Program-made: the position numbers and the translations under genes
Assembly: GCA_009377535.1 (NCBI GenBank)
Contig: WHTV01000016.1
Coordinates: forward strand, 1-61,271
Origin: Kiloniellaceae bacterium
Lineage (GTDB): Bacteria; Pseudomonadota; Alphaproteobacteria; Kiloniellales; Kiloniellaceae
Direction: 5' to 3'
DNA length: 61,271 nucleotides
In this document: positions 8,179-18,695 of the stretch, piece by piece
Layout: every line of letters starts with the position of its first letter
Numbering within the stretch: the stretch's first letter is position 1
The notes under the pieces: model-generated
Database searches by the model: none
Told to the model about the DNA's origin: nothing
What the model saw: only the letters and a program-made list of their open reading frames with translations

Positions 8179-8606
8179 GGGGGCCCGTTGCTCCAACGTC
8201 GATCAGCGGCATAGCCGTCCGGGTTTGACTGACCCGAAGACGGCGAAGAAATCAGGATGCGGCACTGCGGGGGCGGGGCGCGAAACCGAAGGCTTGAATT
8301 TATCTGGTTTTGAAGATTTATCCGCCGCCATCGAATGGATCGCCATTTGCCTTCCGTCGCCCCGAGAGTCAAGTGCGCAGAGGTTGCATGCCGTCGCGCC
8401 TCCCTCGAAAGGCAGGGTCTCCGCGGCCCTCACGCCGTCGCGGCAACCACCGACGCCAACGCGGCGTCCTCTGCACCGACCCGGCGCAATAACGCAATAA
8501 AGGGTAGGGGGCCGGGAAACGCGGAGTACTTCACTTTCTGAAGTTGAAGCGCCGCAGCGGCGGCCCGATGATCCCTCGCCGCGACAATCAATGAGGAAGC
8601 AAGTTC
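8179..8606. other. Intergenic region, no gene recognised
   Basis: About 430 nt between the divergent histidine kinase and acyl-CoA dehydrogenase genes. Open frames here lack conserved features. It should contain both promoters; I do not see a convincing operator, hairpin or small RNA. Confidence 0.5.
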
Positions 8607-9761
8607 ATGCCCCGAGAGATCGATCTGACAGCCCTGCTCGCAGAGCTCGGTCCAGCCTTCGCCGCGCGGGCAGCCGAGTCCGATGCCAGCGACGCCTTCG
8701 TGGCGGAGAACTACCAGGCCTTGCGCCGCGCCAGAGTATTCTCCGCCCAGATTCCGCTGGAAATCGGCGGCGGCGGCGCCGGCCACGGTGAAATGTGCGC
8801 CTTCCTGCGCGACCTCGCGCAGCACTGCCCGTCGACCGCCCTGGCGCTCTCCATGCACCAGCACCTCGTCGCCGCGGCGGTGGCCAACGACCGCGCCGGG
8901 CGGCCCGGCCGCAAGCTGCTGGAAAAAGTGGCGACGGAGGAGGTCATCCTGGTCAGCACCGGCGCCAACGACTGGCTGGAGTCCAACGGCAAGGCCGAGC
9001 GGGTCGAGGGCGGCTACCGCATCACCGCGGTGAAGCCCTTCGCCAGCGGCTCACCGGCGGGCGACCTGTTGATCACCTCGGCCGCCTACGACGACCCCCT
9101 GGAAGGGCCGCAGGTGCTGCACTTCCCGCTGCCGCTGAAATCTGACGGCGTCAGCTTCCTCGATGACTGGCATACCTTCGCCATGCGGGCGACCGGCTCG
9201 CAGACCGTGAAGCTCGACGGCGTCTTCGTGGCGGAGGGCGCAATCGCCCTGCGCCGGCCGCGCGGCCCCTTCCACCCCGCCTTCGCGGTGATCCTGACCG
9301 TCGCCCTGCCGCTTGTTCTCTCCACCTATCTCGGCGTGGCGCAGGCGGCCGCCGCGATTGCCCGCGAGCGCGCAAGGCAGCGCCCGGACGATCCCGTCCT
9401 GCCCGTCCTGGTCGGCGAGATGGAGAACCTGCTAGCCACCGCCGAGATCGCCGTGGAGGATATGATCCGCCTCGCCAACGGTTTCGACTTCACGCCGTCG
9501 GTGGAACTCGCCAGCAAGGTCCTGGTGCGCAAAACCATCGCCGCCAAAGCCGTGATCGCCACGGCGGAGAAGGCACTGGAGGTCGCCGGCGGCGCCGGCC
9601 TGTTCCGCAAGCTGGGGCTCGAAAGGCTGTTGCGCGACGCCCACGGCGCGCAGTTCCATCCGCTACCGGAAAAGCGCCAGCAGCTATTTACCGGGCGCAT
9701 CGCCATGGGTCTCGATCCCGTCAGCGGGCAGGCCGCGGAGCAAAATCGCCGCGCGGCGTAA
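8607..9761 (+). CDS. Acyl-CoA dehydrogenase family flavoprotein
   Basis: A 384-residue protein with the ACAD fold: an alpha-helical N-terminus with 'VFSAQIPLEIGGGGAGHGEM', a beta middle domain and a C-terminal helical bundle. The C-terminal region reads 'FHPLPEKRQQLFTGRIAMG' where classical dehydrogenases carry the catalytic Glu in a Y-E-G-T motif, so this belongs to the divergent subgroup that lacks that base. Members of that subgroup include flavin monooxygenase-like enzymes, so actual dehydrogenase activity is uncertain. GAGGAAG precedes the ATG. It stands alone between unrelated genes. Confidence 0.85.
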   Translation: MPREIDLTALLAELGPAFAARAAESDASDAFVAENYQALRRARVFSAQIPLEIGGGGAGHGEMCAFLRDLAQHCPSTALALSMHQHLVAAAVANDRAGRPGRKLLEKVATEEVILVSTGANDWLESNGKAERVEGGYRITAVKPFASGSPAGDLLITSAAYDDPLEGPQVLHFPLPLKSDGVSFLDDWHTFAMRATGSQTVKLDGVFVAEGAIALRRPRGPFHPAFAVILTVALPLVLSTYLGVAQAAAAIARERARQRPDDPVLPVLVGEMENLLATAEIAVEDMIRLANGFDFTPSVELASKVLVRKTIAAKAVIATAEKALEVAGGAGLFRKLGLERLLRDAHGAQFHPLPEKRQQLFTGRIAMGLDPVSGQAAEQNRRAA

Positions 9762-9878
9762 AGCCGGCTCGGCTGCAAGGGGCCGCTGGCGGGCAGGGCC
9801 TCGCCCGCGGCCCTTGCGCGCGATCCCGGCGCGCGACAAGCTGCGGCCTCACAGAGTCGCAGCGCGGAGCCGATCCCG

Positions 9879-11075
9879 ATGTCCGTCGATTTTGCGGATC
9901 CCGGTTTCCTGGAAGACCACATCTGGCGCACGCTGGCGTTCTACCAGGCGCACGCCTTCGACCCGCGCGGCGGCTTCTTCCAGCACTTCCGCGACGACGG
10001 CAGCGTCTACGACCGCACCAGCCGCCATCTGGTGTCGTCTACCCGATTCGTCTTCAACTACGCCATGGCTGCCCACCATTTCGGCGACGCTGCGCAGCTC
10101 GACTGGGCCGCCCACGGCCTCGCCTTCCTCGAGGAGCGCCACCGGCAGCCTTCGGGCGGCTACGCCTGGATGCTGGACGCTGGCGACGTCCGCGACGCCA
10201 CCAACCACTGCTACGGCCTCGCCTTCGTCATGGTTGCCGGCGCCACGGCGCTGAGGGCCGGGCTGCCGCAGGGCCGGGCGACGCTGGAGCGCGCCTGGGA
10301 TCTCCTGGAGGCCCACTTCTGGGATGCCGAGCACGGCCTCTACCGGGACGAGGCCAGCGCCGATTTCTCCGAGCTCAGCCCCTATCGCGGCCAGAACGCC
10401 AACATGCACGCCTGCGAGGGCCTGCTCTGGGCCTTCGAGGCGACGGGGGAGCGCGGCTACCTGGAGCGTGCGGCCGTGCTGGCCGACAATATCACGCGGC
10501 GCCAGGCGGCGCTCGCCGGCGGGCTCGTCTGGGAACACTACCGCCCCGACTGGTCCGTCGACTGGGACTACAACCGCGACAATCCCAAGCATCTCATCCG
10601 CCCCTGGGGCTTCCAGCCGGGCCACCAGACGGAGTGGGCGAAGCTGCTGCTGATTCTGGATCGCCACGCCCCGCAACCCTGGCGCCTGGCGACCGCCTGC
10701 CGGCTGTTCGACCGCGCGCTCGAGCTGGCCTGGGACGGCGCGCACGGCGGCATCTGCTACGGCGTCGACCCGGAGGGGCAGATCTGCGACGGCGACAAGT
10801 ATTTCTGGGTGCAGGCCGAGAGCTTCGCTGCGGCCAAGCTGCTCGAACTGGTGAGCGGCGAGGCGCGCTACGGCGACTGGTACGCGCGCATTTGGCAGTA
10901 CAGCTGGGACCACATGGTGGATCACCGCTACGGCGCCTGGTTCCGCATCCTGACCCGCGACAACCGCAAGTACGATGACCTGAAATCGCCCGCCGGTAAG
11001 ACCGACTACCACACCATGGGCGCCTGCTACGAGGTGCTGCGCGCCCTCGACGGCCGGCGGTCGGGAGGGAGTTGA
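9879..11075 (+). CDS. AGE-family sugar epimerase/isomerase
   Basis: A 398-residue (alpha/alpha)6-barrel enzyme of the N-acylglucosamine 2-epimerase superfamily. Typical active-site segments are present: 'RFVFNYAMAAHHFGD', 'ANMHACEGLLWAFEAT', 'RPWGFQPGHQTEWAKLL' with the catalytic His, and a final 'DYHTMGACYEVLRAL' with a second His. The PGHQ-EWA form resembles mannose/aldose isomerases and cellobiose 2-epimerases more than true N-acetylglucosamine epimerases. Length matches the family. No sugar transporter is adjacent, so the in vivo substrate is open. Confidence 0.88.
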   Translation: MSVDFADPGFLEDHIWRTLAFYQAHAFDPRGGFFQHFRDDGSVYDRTSRHLVSSTRFVFNYAMAAHHFGDAAQLDWAAHGLAFLEERHRQPSGGYAWMLDAGDVRDATNHCYGLAFVMVAGATALRAGLPQGRATLERAWDLLEAHFWDAEHGLYRDEASADFSELSPYRGQNANMHACEGLLWAFEATGERGYLERAAVLADNITRRQAALAGGLVWEHYRPDWSVDWDYNRDNPKHLIRPWGFQPGHQTEWAKLLLILDRHAPQPWRLATACRLFDRALELAWDGAHGGICYGVDPEGQICDGDKYFWVQAESFAAAKLLELVSGEARYGDWYARIWQYSWDHMVDHRYGAWFRILTRDNRKYDDLKSPAGKTDYHTMGACYEVLRALDGRRSGGS

Positions 11076-11130
11076 CAGGCCGGTCCGGAATGGGAAGCCT
11101 GGGCCGTCACCTTTACGGAGTTCGCCCGAC

Positions 11131-11775
11131 GTGTTCGACCCGACCCTCCTCGGAGCCTTCCTCCTCATTTCCGCCGCCCTGGTGCTGTCGCCTGGCCCCG
11201 ATACCCTCTTCGTGATCGCCAGCGGCCTGCGCCACCGCGCCGCCGGGGCCGTGGTCGCAGCGCTGGGCATCGGCACCGGTTCGGCCCTGCACGGCTTGGC
11301 TGCCGCCCTCGGGGTCTCGGCCCTGCTGGCCGCGGCGCCGTGGTTCTTCGAGGCTCTGCGCTTTGCCGGCGCCGCCTACCTGGCCTATCTGGGGATCAAG
11401 GCCTTGCGCGCCGCGCTTGCGCCGGCCCCGGCCGGTGCCGCGGCGCGGCCGGCCGCCGCCGCGTCTCTCGCAAGGGTCTACCGCCAGGCCGTCGTCACCA
11501 ATCTGCTGAATCCGAAGATCGTCGTCTTCTATCTCGCCCTGCTGCCGCAGTTCGTGGCACCCGAGCTCGGCCACATCGGCCTGCAGATGTTCCTTCTGAG
11601 CTGCATCCCCAATGGCCTCGGCACCGCCTATCTGATGCTGGTCGGCCTTGGCTCCGGGGCGGCCGCCGGCTGGCTCTCCCGGCGCGCCTTCGCCCGCTGG
11701 CTCGACGGCATCGCCGGGGCCTTCTTCATCGGCCTCGCGCTGCGGCTGGCGCTTGGCGGCCGCGTCGAGCGGTGA
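11131..11775 (+). CDS. LysE family amino-acid exporter
   Basis: A 214-residue inner-membrane translocator with about six TM helices. The N-terminal signature 'VLSPGPDTLFVIASGLRHR' and the 'YLAYLGIKALR' turn are diagnostic for the LysE/RhtB family. A second family segment, 'VTNLLNPKIVVFYLALLPQF', lies near residue 130. It starts at GTG 11131 with ACGGAG upstream. Its stop overlaps or abuts the start of the M20 peptidase gene, suggesting co-translation and possibly export of an amino acid released by that enzyme or import system. Confidence 0.9.
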   Translation: MFDPTLLGAFLLISAALVLSPGPDTLFVIASGLRHRAAGAVVAALGIGTGSALHGLAAALGVSALLAAAPWFFEALRFAGAAYLAYLGIKALRAALAPAPAGAAARPAAAASLARVYRQAVVTNLLNPKIVVFYLALLPQFVAPELGHIGLQMFLLSCIPNGLGTAYLMLVGLGSGAAAGWLSRRAFARWLDGIAGAFFIGLALRLALGGRVER

Positions 11776-11783
11776 GCGCGGCG

Positions 11784-13061
11784 ATGCACGACGCCCTGTT
11801 CCGCCGCATCGATGCCAAGCGCGACGACCTCGTCGCACTCACCCGCGATCTCATCCGCTTTCCCACGGTGAATCCGCCGGGCGAGGCCTACACGCTTTGC
11901 GCCGAGTTCCTGGGGAACCGTCTGCGCGCGCGCGGCTTCGATGTCGGCTACCACCGCGGCGAGGGCGAGGCCGGGGATTCCGATCGCTACCCGCGCACCA
12001 ACGTGGTGGCGCGCAAGGAGGGCATGCGGCCCGGCCCCTGCGTCCACTTCAACGGTCACATCGACGTGGTCTCGGTCGGCCACGGCTGGACCGTCGACCC
12101 CTTCGAGGGGCTGGTGCGCGACGGCAGGGTCTACGGGCGCGGCGCCTGCGACATGAAGGGCGGCCTGGCCGCGGCGGTCATCGCCGTCGAGGCGTTGCTG
12201 GAAGAATACGCAGAGTTGCCCGGCGTGCTGGAGATCTCCGGCACCGTCGACGAGGAATCCGGCGGCTACGGCGGCGTCGGCTATCTGGCGAAGCACGGCT
12301 TCTTCTCGCGGCCGCGGGTCGACCACGTGATCATCCCGGAGCCCTTGAACGTCGATCGCGTCTGCATTGGCCACCGCGGCGTCTGGTGGGCGGAGGTCGA
12401 GACTCACGGCCGCATCGCCCACGGCTCCATGCCCTTCCTTGGCGACTGCGCTGTGCGCCACATGGGCGCTTTCCTCAGCCGGCTGGAGAGCGATCTCTAC
12501 CCGGCCCTGGCGCTGAAGCGCACCGAGATGCCGGTGGTGCCGGAAGGCGCGCGTCAGTCGACGCTCAACATCAACTCCATCCACGGCGGCCTCGGCGAGA
12601 ACTTCGACGGCCTGCCGGCGCCCCTGGTGCCGGACTCCTGCCGCCTGGTGCTCGACCGCCGCTACCTCATCGAGGAAGACCCGGAGGAGGTGAAGCGGGA
12701 GATCGTCGCCGTCCTCGAAGGGCTGAAGCATGAGCGCAAGGGATTCGACTATGCCCTGCGCGAGGTGCTCGCCTTCCAGCCGACCATGACCGACCCCGAG
12801 GCGCCGGTGGTGCGCGCAGTTTCCGCCGCCATCGAAGAAGTGCTCGGCAAGCCGGCCCAGCAGGTGGTCTCGCCCGGCACCTACGACCAGAAGCACATCG
12901 TGCGGGTCGGCCAGCTGGAGGACTGCATCGCCTACGGCCCCGGCATCCTCGATCTTGCCCATCAGCCGGACGAATACGTCGGCATCGACGACATGGTGGC
13001 CTCGGCCAAGGTCATGGCGGTCGCGACTTTGGCGCTTTTGAGGCCCGCCGGGGACCGCTAA
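11784..13061 (+). CDS. M20 family metallopeptidase (acetylornithine deacetylase/desuccinylase-like)
   Basis: A 425-residue zinc-dependent hydrolase of N-acyl amino acids or small peptides. Metal and catalytic motifs are in order: 'HFNGHIDVVSVGHGW' (His, Asp), 'YGRGACDMKGG' (bridging Asp), 'GTVDEESGGYGG' (catalytic and metal Glu), 'IPEPLN', and a late His in 'GPGILDLAHQPDEY'. I chose ATG 11784; GTG 11772, overlapping the lysE stop, would add four residues. It leads directly into the peptide-type ABC importer, so it likely processes the imported substrate. Confidence 0.9.
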   Translation: MHDALFRRIDAKRDDLVALTRDLIRFPTVNPPGEAYTLCAEFLGNRLRARGFDVGYHRGEGEAGDSDRYPRTNVVARKEGMRPGPCVHFNGHIDVVSVGHGWTVDPFEGLVRDGRVYGRGACDMKGGLAAAVIAVEALLEEYAELPGVLEISGTVDEESGGYGGVGYLAKHGFFSRPRVDHVIIPEPLNVDRVCIGHRGVWWAEVETHGRIAHGSMPFLGDCAVRHMGAFLSRLESDLYPALALKRTEMPVVPEGARQSTLNINSIHGGLGENFDGLPAPLVPDSCRLVLDRRYLIEEDPEEVKREIVAVLEGLKHERKGFDYALREVLAFQPTMTDPEAPVVRAVSAAIEEVLGKPAQQVVSPGTYDQKHIVRVGQLEDCIAYGPGILDLAHQPDEYVGIDDMVASAKVMAVATLALLRPAGDR

Positions 13062-13132
13062 ACTCCGGTCAAAGCACAAGAACCGGCCGGTCTGAAGCCC
13101 GGACCGCGGCACAATGGAGGCAGAGCAGAACC

Positions 13133-14629
13133 ATGAAGCAGCTTGTCGTGCGCAGCCTTGCGGCCGGCCTTTTCGCCGCTGGCCTGCTGGGCGGGACCGC
13201 CGGGGCGGCACTGGCCGCCAAGGACAGCCTGACCCTCGGCATGGTGCTTGAGCCGCCGCACCTCGATCCCACCGCCGGCGCCGCTGCGGCCATCGACGAG
13301 GTTGTCTATGCCAACATCTTCGAAGGCTTGACCCGCATCGACCGCAGGGGCGAGGTGCAGCCGGCCCTGGCGGAGAGCTGGACCATCAGCGGCGACGGGC
13401 TGGTCTACACCTTCAGGCTGCAGGGCGGCGTCAAGTACCACGACGGCAGCGACTTCGATTCCGCCGACGTGAAGTTCGCCCTCGACCGCGCCATGGCCGA
13501 GGACAGCACCAATGCCCAGAAAGGACTCTTCGCACCCATCGCCTCCGTCGAAACGCCGGATGCGTCCACCGTGGTCATCACTCTGAAGCAGGTTGCCGGC
13601 GACTTCCTCTTCAACCTTGGCTGGGGCGATGCGGTGATCGTGGCGCCGGAAAGCGCCGCCGAGAACAAGAACAATCCCATCGGCACCGGCCCCTTCAAGT
13701 TCGACCGCTGGGTCAAGGGCGACCGCGTCGAGATGTCGCGCAACCCGGACTACTGGGGCGAAGCGGCGGGGCTCGCCAAGGCCACCATCAAGATCATCCC
13801 CGATCCTGCAGCGGCCACGGCTGCGCTACTGGCCGGCGACGTCGACGCCTTCGCCAACTTCCCGGCGCCCGAGGCGCTGGGGCAGTTCGAGAACGATCCT
13901 CGCTTCACCGTGGCGGTCGGCAGCACCGAGGGCGAGACCATCCTTGCCATGAACAACGCGGGCGCGGCCCTGAAGGACGTTCGCGTGCGCCGGGCGCTGG
14001 CTCATGCCATCGACCGCAAGGCGGTGATCGACGGCGCCATGTTCGGCTACGGCACACCGATCGGCAGTCACTTCGCTCCGCATCATCCGGCCTACGTGGA
14101 TCTGACCGATCGCTATCTCCACGATCCGGAGAAGGCCAAGGCGCTGCTGGCAGAGGCCGGCTACGGCGACGGCCTGAGCCTCAGCCTGAAGCTGCCGCCG
14201 CCGAGCTACGCGCGGCGCAGCGGCGAGGTCGTCGCCGCGCAGCTCGCCGCCGTCGGCGTGAAGACGGAGATCATCCAGGTCGAATGGGCGCAGTGGCTGG
14301 ACCAGGTCTTCAAGGGCCGGGACTACGACCTCACCATCGTCTCCCACACCGAGCCGATGGACATCGGCATCTATGCCCGCGACGACTATTACTTCAACTA
14401 CGACGACGCCGGCTTCAAAGCGCTGATGGCCAAGCTCGGCGCTACCCTGGATGAGGCTGCGCGCAACGGCCTCCTCGCCGAGGCACAGGAGAAGCTGGCT
14501 GAAGACTCGGTGAACGTTTTCCTGTTCCAGTTCGCCAAGCCGGGCGTGTGGAACAAAGATCTCGTCGGCCTGTGGGAGAACAGCCCTGTGCAGGCCAACG
14601 ACCTCACCGAAGTCAATTGGAAGGAGTAG
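13133..14629 (+). CDS. ABC transporter substrate-binding protein, peptide/opine/nickel (DppA) family
   Basis: A 498-residue periplasmic protein of the SBP family 5. The signal peptide covers about residues 1-26 (GAALAA then KDSLTL). Family motifs are 'EPPHLDPTAGAAAAIDEVV', 'YANIFEGLTRID', 'ALAESWTISGDGLVYTF' and 'VKYHDGSDFDSADVKFALDR', followed by 'GTGPFKFDRW'. It is the first transport gene after the M20 hydrolase, followed by a 148-nt structured gap and then the permeases. Substrate is probably a small peptide or acylated amino acid, inferred from the neighbouring deacylase. Confidence 0.92.
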   Translation: MKQLVVRSLAAGLFAAGLLGGTAGAALAAKDSLTLGMVLEPPHLDPTAGAAAAIDEVVYANIFEGLTRIDRRGEVQPALAESWTISGDGLVYTFRLQGGVKYHDGSDFDSADVKFALDRAMAEDSTNAQKGLFAPIASVETPDASTVVITLKQVAGDFLFNLGWGDAVIVAPESAAENKNNPIGTGPFKFDRWVKGDRVEMSRNPDYWGEAAGLAKATIKIIPDPAAATAALLAGDVDAFANFPAPEALGQFENDPRFTVAVGSTEGETILAMNNAGAALKDVRVRRALAHAIDRKAVIDGAMFGYGTPIGSHFAPHHPAYVDLTDRYLHDPEKAKALLAEAGYGDGLSLSLKLPPPSYARRSGEVVAAQLAAVGVKTEIIQVEWAQWLDQVFKGRDYDLTIVSHTEPMDIGIYARDDYYFNYDDAGFKALMAKLGATLDEAARNGLLAEAQEKLAEDSVNVFLFQFAKPGVWNKDLVGLWENSPVQANDLTEVNWKE

Positions 14630-14750
14630 TGGCAGGCGAAGGAGCTCCCCAGGATGAGGTAGATCTTTTATGGCACGAAGAAGGATCTCCATGGTGAGGA
14701 GCACCGCGGGCGCGGCTCGAAGCCCGCACAGTGGAGCTCCAGCACTGCCA
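14630..14750 (+). other. Candidate folded RNA element between SBP and permease genes
   Basis: Nested complementary segments suggest a branched structure. TGGCAG (14630-14635) can pair with CTGCCA (14745-14750). Inside it, the self-complementary GGAGCTCC at 14641-14648 can pair with its copy at 14733-14740. The interior holds AGATC (14661-14665) with GATCT (14684-14688), and GCGGGC (14706-14711) with GCCCGC (14722-14727). It begins right after the SBP stop codon and ends about 28 nt before the first permease. A role in setting expression of binding protein over permease is inference. Confidence 0.45.
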
Positions 14751-14777
14751 AGCCTTTCAGTGGCCCCATAGAGCCTC

Positions 14778-15734
14778 ATGGCCGTCTTCCTGCTGCAACG
14801 CCTGGCCGCCTTCATCGTCACCCTGCTGGTCGCCAGCCTGGTGGTCTTCCTGGTGATGGAGGTGCTGCCCGGCGATCCCGCCGCCCTCATGCTGGGGGTG
14901 AGCGCGCGACCCGACACCCTGGCCGCCCTGCGCAGCGAGATGGGGCTCGACCTGCCGGCGGCGCAGCGTTATCTGCTCTGGCTCGGCGGCCTGGTCAGCG
15001 GCGATCTCGGCACCAGCTACACCTACGGCGTGCCGGTCTGGGAGCTGGTGCGCGAGCGCATCGGGCTCTCCCTGCCGCTGGCCCTCATCGCCATCTGCCT
15101 CTCGACCCTCATCGCCATCCCCTTGGGCGTGCTGGCGGCGGCGCGGCACAACAAGCCGGCCGACGTCGGCGTCATGGGCTTCACCCAGCTCGGCGTCGCG
15201 GTGCCGAACTTCTGGTTCGCCATCCTGCTCATCCTGGTCTTCGCGGTGCACTGGCAGGTGCTGCCGGCCGGCGGCTTCGCCGGCTGGGACGCCGGCTTCT
15301 GGCCCGCCCTGAAGACCCTGCTGCTGCCGGCGGTCGCCCTGGCGCTGCCGCAGGCGGCGATCCTCGCGCGGGTGACGCGCTCCTCGGTGCTGGAGACTCT
15401 GGGCGAGGACTACGTCCGCACCGCGCGCGCCAAGGGCCTGACACGCCGCGCTGCCCTGTGGCGCCACGCCCTGCGCAATGCGCTCATCCCCGTGGTCACC
15501 ATCATGGGCCTGCAGTTCTCCTTCCTGCTCGCCGGCACCATCATCATCGAGAACGTCTTCTACCTGCCGGGGCTCGGGCGCCTCATCTTCCAGGCCATCG
15601 CCCAGCGTGACCTTATCGTGGTGAAAGACCTGGTGATCCTGCTGGCCGCCTCGGTGGTGGCGGTGAACTTCATCGTCGATCTGCTCTACGCGGTGCTCGA
15701 CCCGCGCCTGCGCGGAGGCGGCCATGCCGGGTGA
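14778..15734 (+). CDS. dppB: ABC transporter permease, DppB family
   Basis: A 318-residue inner-membrane permease with the DppB/OppB layout: a first TM at residues 8-30, a short extracytoplasmic domain with 'LGLDLPAAQRYLLWL' and 'GDLGTSYTYG', then five TM helices. The EAA coupling loop reads 'YVRTARAKGLTRRAALWRHA', followed by the family ending 'NALIPVVTIMGLQFSFLLAG'. It overlaps dppC by 11 nt. Confidence 0.92.
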   Translation: MAVFLLQRLAAFIVTLLVASLVVFLVMEVLPGDPAALMLGVSARPDTLAALRSEMGLDLPAAQRYLLWLGGLVSGDLGTSYTYGVPVWELVRERIGLSLPLALIAICLSTLIAIPLGVLAAARHNKPADVGVMGFTQLGVAVPNFWFAILLILVFAVHWQVLPAGGFAGWDAGFWPALKTLLLPAVALALPQAAILARVTRSSVLETLGEDYVRTARAKGLTRRAALWRHALRNALIPVVTIMGLQFSFLLAGTIIIENVFYLPGLGRLIFQAIAQRDLIVVKDLVILLAASVVAVNFIVDLLYAVLDPRLRGGGHAG

Positions 15735-16602
15735 CATCGGACCGGGTGAGGCCCTGGCGCCCGCCTGGCGCGAATACTGGATGCGCGGACGCAGCTCCGC
15801 CGGCTTCGTCATTGGTCTGGCCGTCACCGCGCTGCTGGTCGCGGTGGCGCTGGTCTCGCTGGTCTGGACGCCCTATCAGGTCGATGTCATGGACATCCCG
15901 GTCAAGCTGCAGGCGCCCTCGGCGGCGCACTGGTTGGGCACTGACCAGTTCGGCCGCGACGTGCTCTCGCGGCTGATGGCCGGGGCGGTCAACTCCATCG
16001 CCGTCTCGCTGGTCGCCGTCGGCATCGGGGCCGGCCTCGGCGTGCCGCTGGGCGCGCTGGCCGCCGCGCGCCGCGGGATCATCGAAGAAGTGGTCATGCG
16101 CTTCAACGACTTCACCTTCGCCTTCCCGGCGCTGCTCTCGGCCGTGATGATCACCGCCATCCTCGGGCCGGGCGCCGTCAACTCGATCATCGCCATCGGC
16201 ATCTTCAATATCCCGGTCTTTGCGCGGCTGACGCGCGGCGCTTCGCTTTCGCTCTGGCAACGCGACTTCGTGCTTGCCGCACGGGTCGCCGGCAAGGGGC
16301 GCACGCGCATCACGGCCGAGCATATCCTGCCCAACATCGCGAGCCTGCTGATCGTGCAGATGACCATCCAGTTCGCCCTGGCGATCCTGGCGGAGGCGGG
16401 CCTCAGCTACCTCGGCCTCGGCACTCAGCCGCCGGCCCCGAGCTGGGGCAAGATGCTGAACGAGGCGCAGACCCTCATGTACCTGGCCCCGCAGCTCGCC
16501 ATCTTCCCGGGCCTCGCCATCATGGGCACGGTGCTCGGCCTCAACCTGCTGGGCGACGGCCTGCGCGACCTGCTCGACCCGCGCCTCAGGCGGCTGCGAT
16601 GA
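15724..16602 (+). CDS. dppC: ABC transporter permease, DppC family
   Basis: A 292-residue permease partner with an N-terminal TM (about 22-45), the motif '[19 protein letters not shown]' that is characteristic of DppC/OppC, and an EAA loop '[20 protein letters not shown]'. The ending '[19 protein letters not shown]' is the usual DppC C-terminus. Start overlaps dppB and stop overlaps the first ATPase gene (ATGA), so the four downstream genes form a tight translational unit. Confidence 0.93.
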   Translation: MPGDIGPGEALAPAWREYWMRGRSSAGFVIGLAVTALLVAVALVSLVWTPYQVDVMDIPVKLQAPSAAHWLGTDQFGRDVLSRLMAGAVNSIAVSLVAVGIGAGLGVPLGALAAARRGIIEEVVMRFNDFTFAFPALLSAVMITAILGPGAVNSIIAIGIFNIPVFARLTRGASLSLWQRDFVLAARVAGKGRTRITAEHILPNIASLLIVQMTIQFALAILAEAGLSYLGLGTQPPAPSWGKMLNEAQTLMYLAPQLAIFPGLAIMGTVLGLNLLGDGLRDLLDPRLRRLR

Positions 16603-17581
16603 CTCTTCTCAGCGTCCGCGATCTCTGTGTCACCCTGGAGACGCCCGAAGGGCCGGCGCCGATTCTTGAAGACGTCGGCTTTGACCTGGCGGCGGGCGGC
16701 AGCCTGGGCCTCGTCGGCGAATCCGGTTGCGGCAAGTCGATGACCGCCCTGGCCGTCATGGGTCTGCTGCCGGAGCGGGCGGTGGCGACGGGCGAGATCG
16801 TCTTCGAGGGGTGCAATCTGCTGGCGCTGCCGGAGGGGGCGCTCTGCAAGCTGCGCGGCCGCCGCCTCGCCATGGTGTTCCAGGAGCCGATGACGGCGCT
16901 GAACCCGGTGAAAACCATCGGCGCGCAGGTTGCCGAAGGCCTGCGCTGGCATCTCGGCCTGGGGCGCGGCGAAGCCGAGGCGCGGGCGGTGAAGCTGCTC
17001 GACCGCGTCGGCGTGCCGCGGCCGCGCTTTGCGCCGGGGCTCTATCCGCACCAGCTCTCCGGCGGCCAGCGCCAGCGCGTCGTCATTGCCATGGCGCTGG
17101 CCTGCGACCCGGCCCTGCTCATCGCCGACGAGCCGACCACGGCCCTCGACGTCACCAGCCAGGCGGCGATCCTCGACCTCCTTGCCGAGGTGGCGGCGGA
17201 GGCCGGCCTCGCCCTGCTGCTGATCACCCACGATCTCGCCGTGGTGTGGCAGAACACGCGCTCGATGATCGTGATGTACGCCGGCCGCGTGGTCGAGCGC
17301 GGGGGGACCCATGAGGTCTTCGCGCGCATGGCGCACCCCTATAGCCGCGGCCTCTTCGCCGCCTCGCCGGGCGCCCTCGACGCGGTATTGCCGCCGGGCC
17401 GGCGCCTCGCCGCCATTCCCGGGCTGGTGCCCGACCCGCTGCACCGCCCGGCCGGCTGCGTCTTCGCCGGGCGCTGTCCGCGCGCCGCGGCCGACTGCCT
17501 GCCGGCGCAGCCGGCCGAGCGCCGCCTCGCGCCCGGCCATGCGGTCGCATGCCTGCATCCGCACCTCGAGGCGACGCCGGC

Positions 17582-17585
<4 letters not shown>
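16599..17585 (+). CDS. dppD: ABC transporter ATP-binding protein, DppD family
   Basis: A 328-residue cytoplasmic ATPase. Walker A is '[11 protein letters not shown]', signature '[16 protein letters not shown]', Walker B '[14 protein letters not shown]', H-loop '[10 protein letters not shown]'. The C-terminal oligopeptide-type extension carries a Cys cluster ('[14 protein letters not shown]') that usually coordinates an iron-sulfur or structural site in DppD/OppD. It overlaps dppC by 4 nt and dppF by 4 nt. Confidence 0.93.
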
Positions 17586-18395
<810 letters not shown>

Positions 18396-18412
<17 letters not shown>

Positions 18413-18695
18413 CGATCTCCGCCCACTCGGACTGCAGGCTGTTCTGACAGTGCGGCTTGCCGGCGCGGCGGTACCAGTAGCCGGCGTTGCTCTCGTCGCC
18501 CTCCACCCGGTGCAGGTAGGCATGCACCCAGGCGCCGTCGGCGCTGCTGTCGTCCTGGGCGAGGCCGTGCGCCGTGTCCCATTCGTCGCGGGCGGCGTGC
18601 CACAGCGCCTGCAGCAGCGGGGAGAGCCCCTGCGGTGGCGACGGCTGCTCCAGGGTCGCGCGGAAGGCTTCCAGATCGATTGACTTCTGATCCAT
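18396..18695 (-). CDS. Small conserved hypothetical protein
   Basis: A 99-residue protein without signal or TM segment, likely cytoplasmic. The central 'ALWHAARDEWDTAHGLAQDD' and 'AWVHAYLHRVEGDESNAGYW' segments, ending in 'YRRAGKP', form a recognisable conserved module in proteobacterial hypothetical proteins, with helical repeat-like character. An AAAGGG lies upstream of ATG 18695. It converges on dppF with a 17-nt overlap. Function unknown. Confidence 0.78.

Noticed and set aside
6703..8214. 503-codon plus-strand frame opposite the histidine kinase
   Set aside because: The minus-strand frame has full HisKA and ATPase motifs; this one is a GC-rich antisense shadow.
11628..13211. 527-codon minus-strand frame over the M20 peptidase
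   Set aside because: All metal-binding motifs are in the plus-strand frame; the minus frame lacks recognisable motifs.
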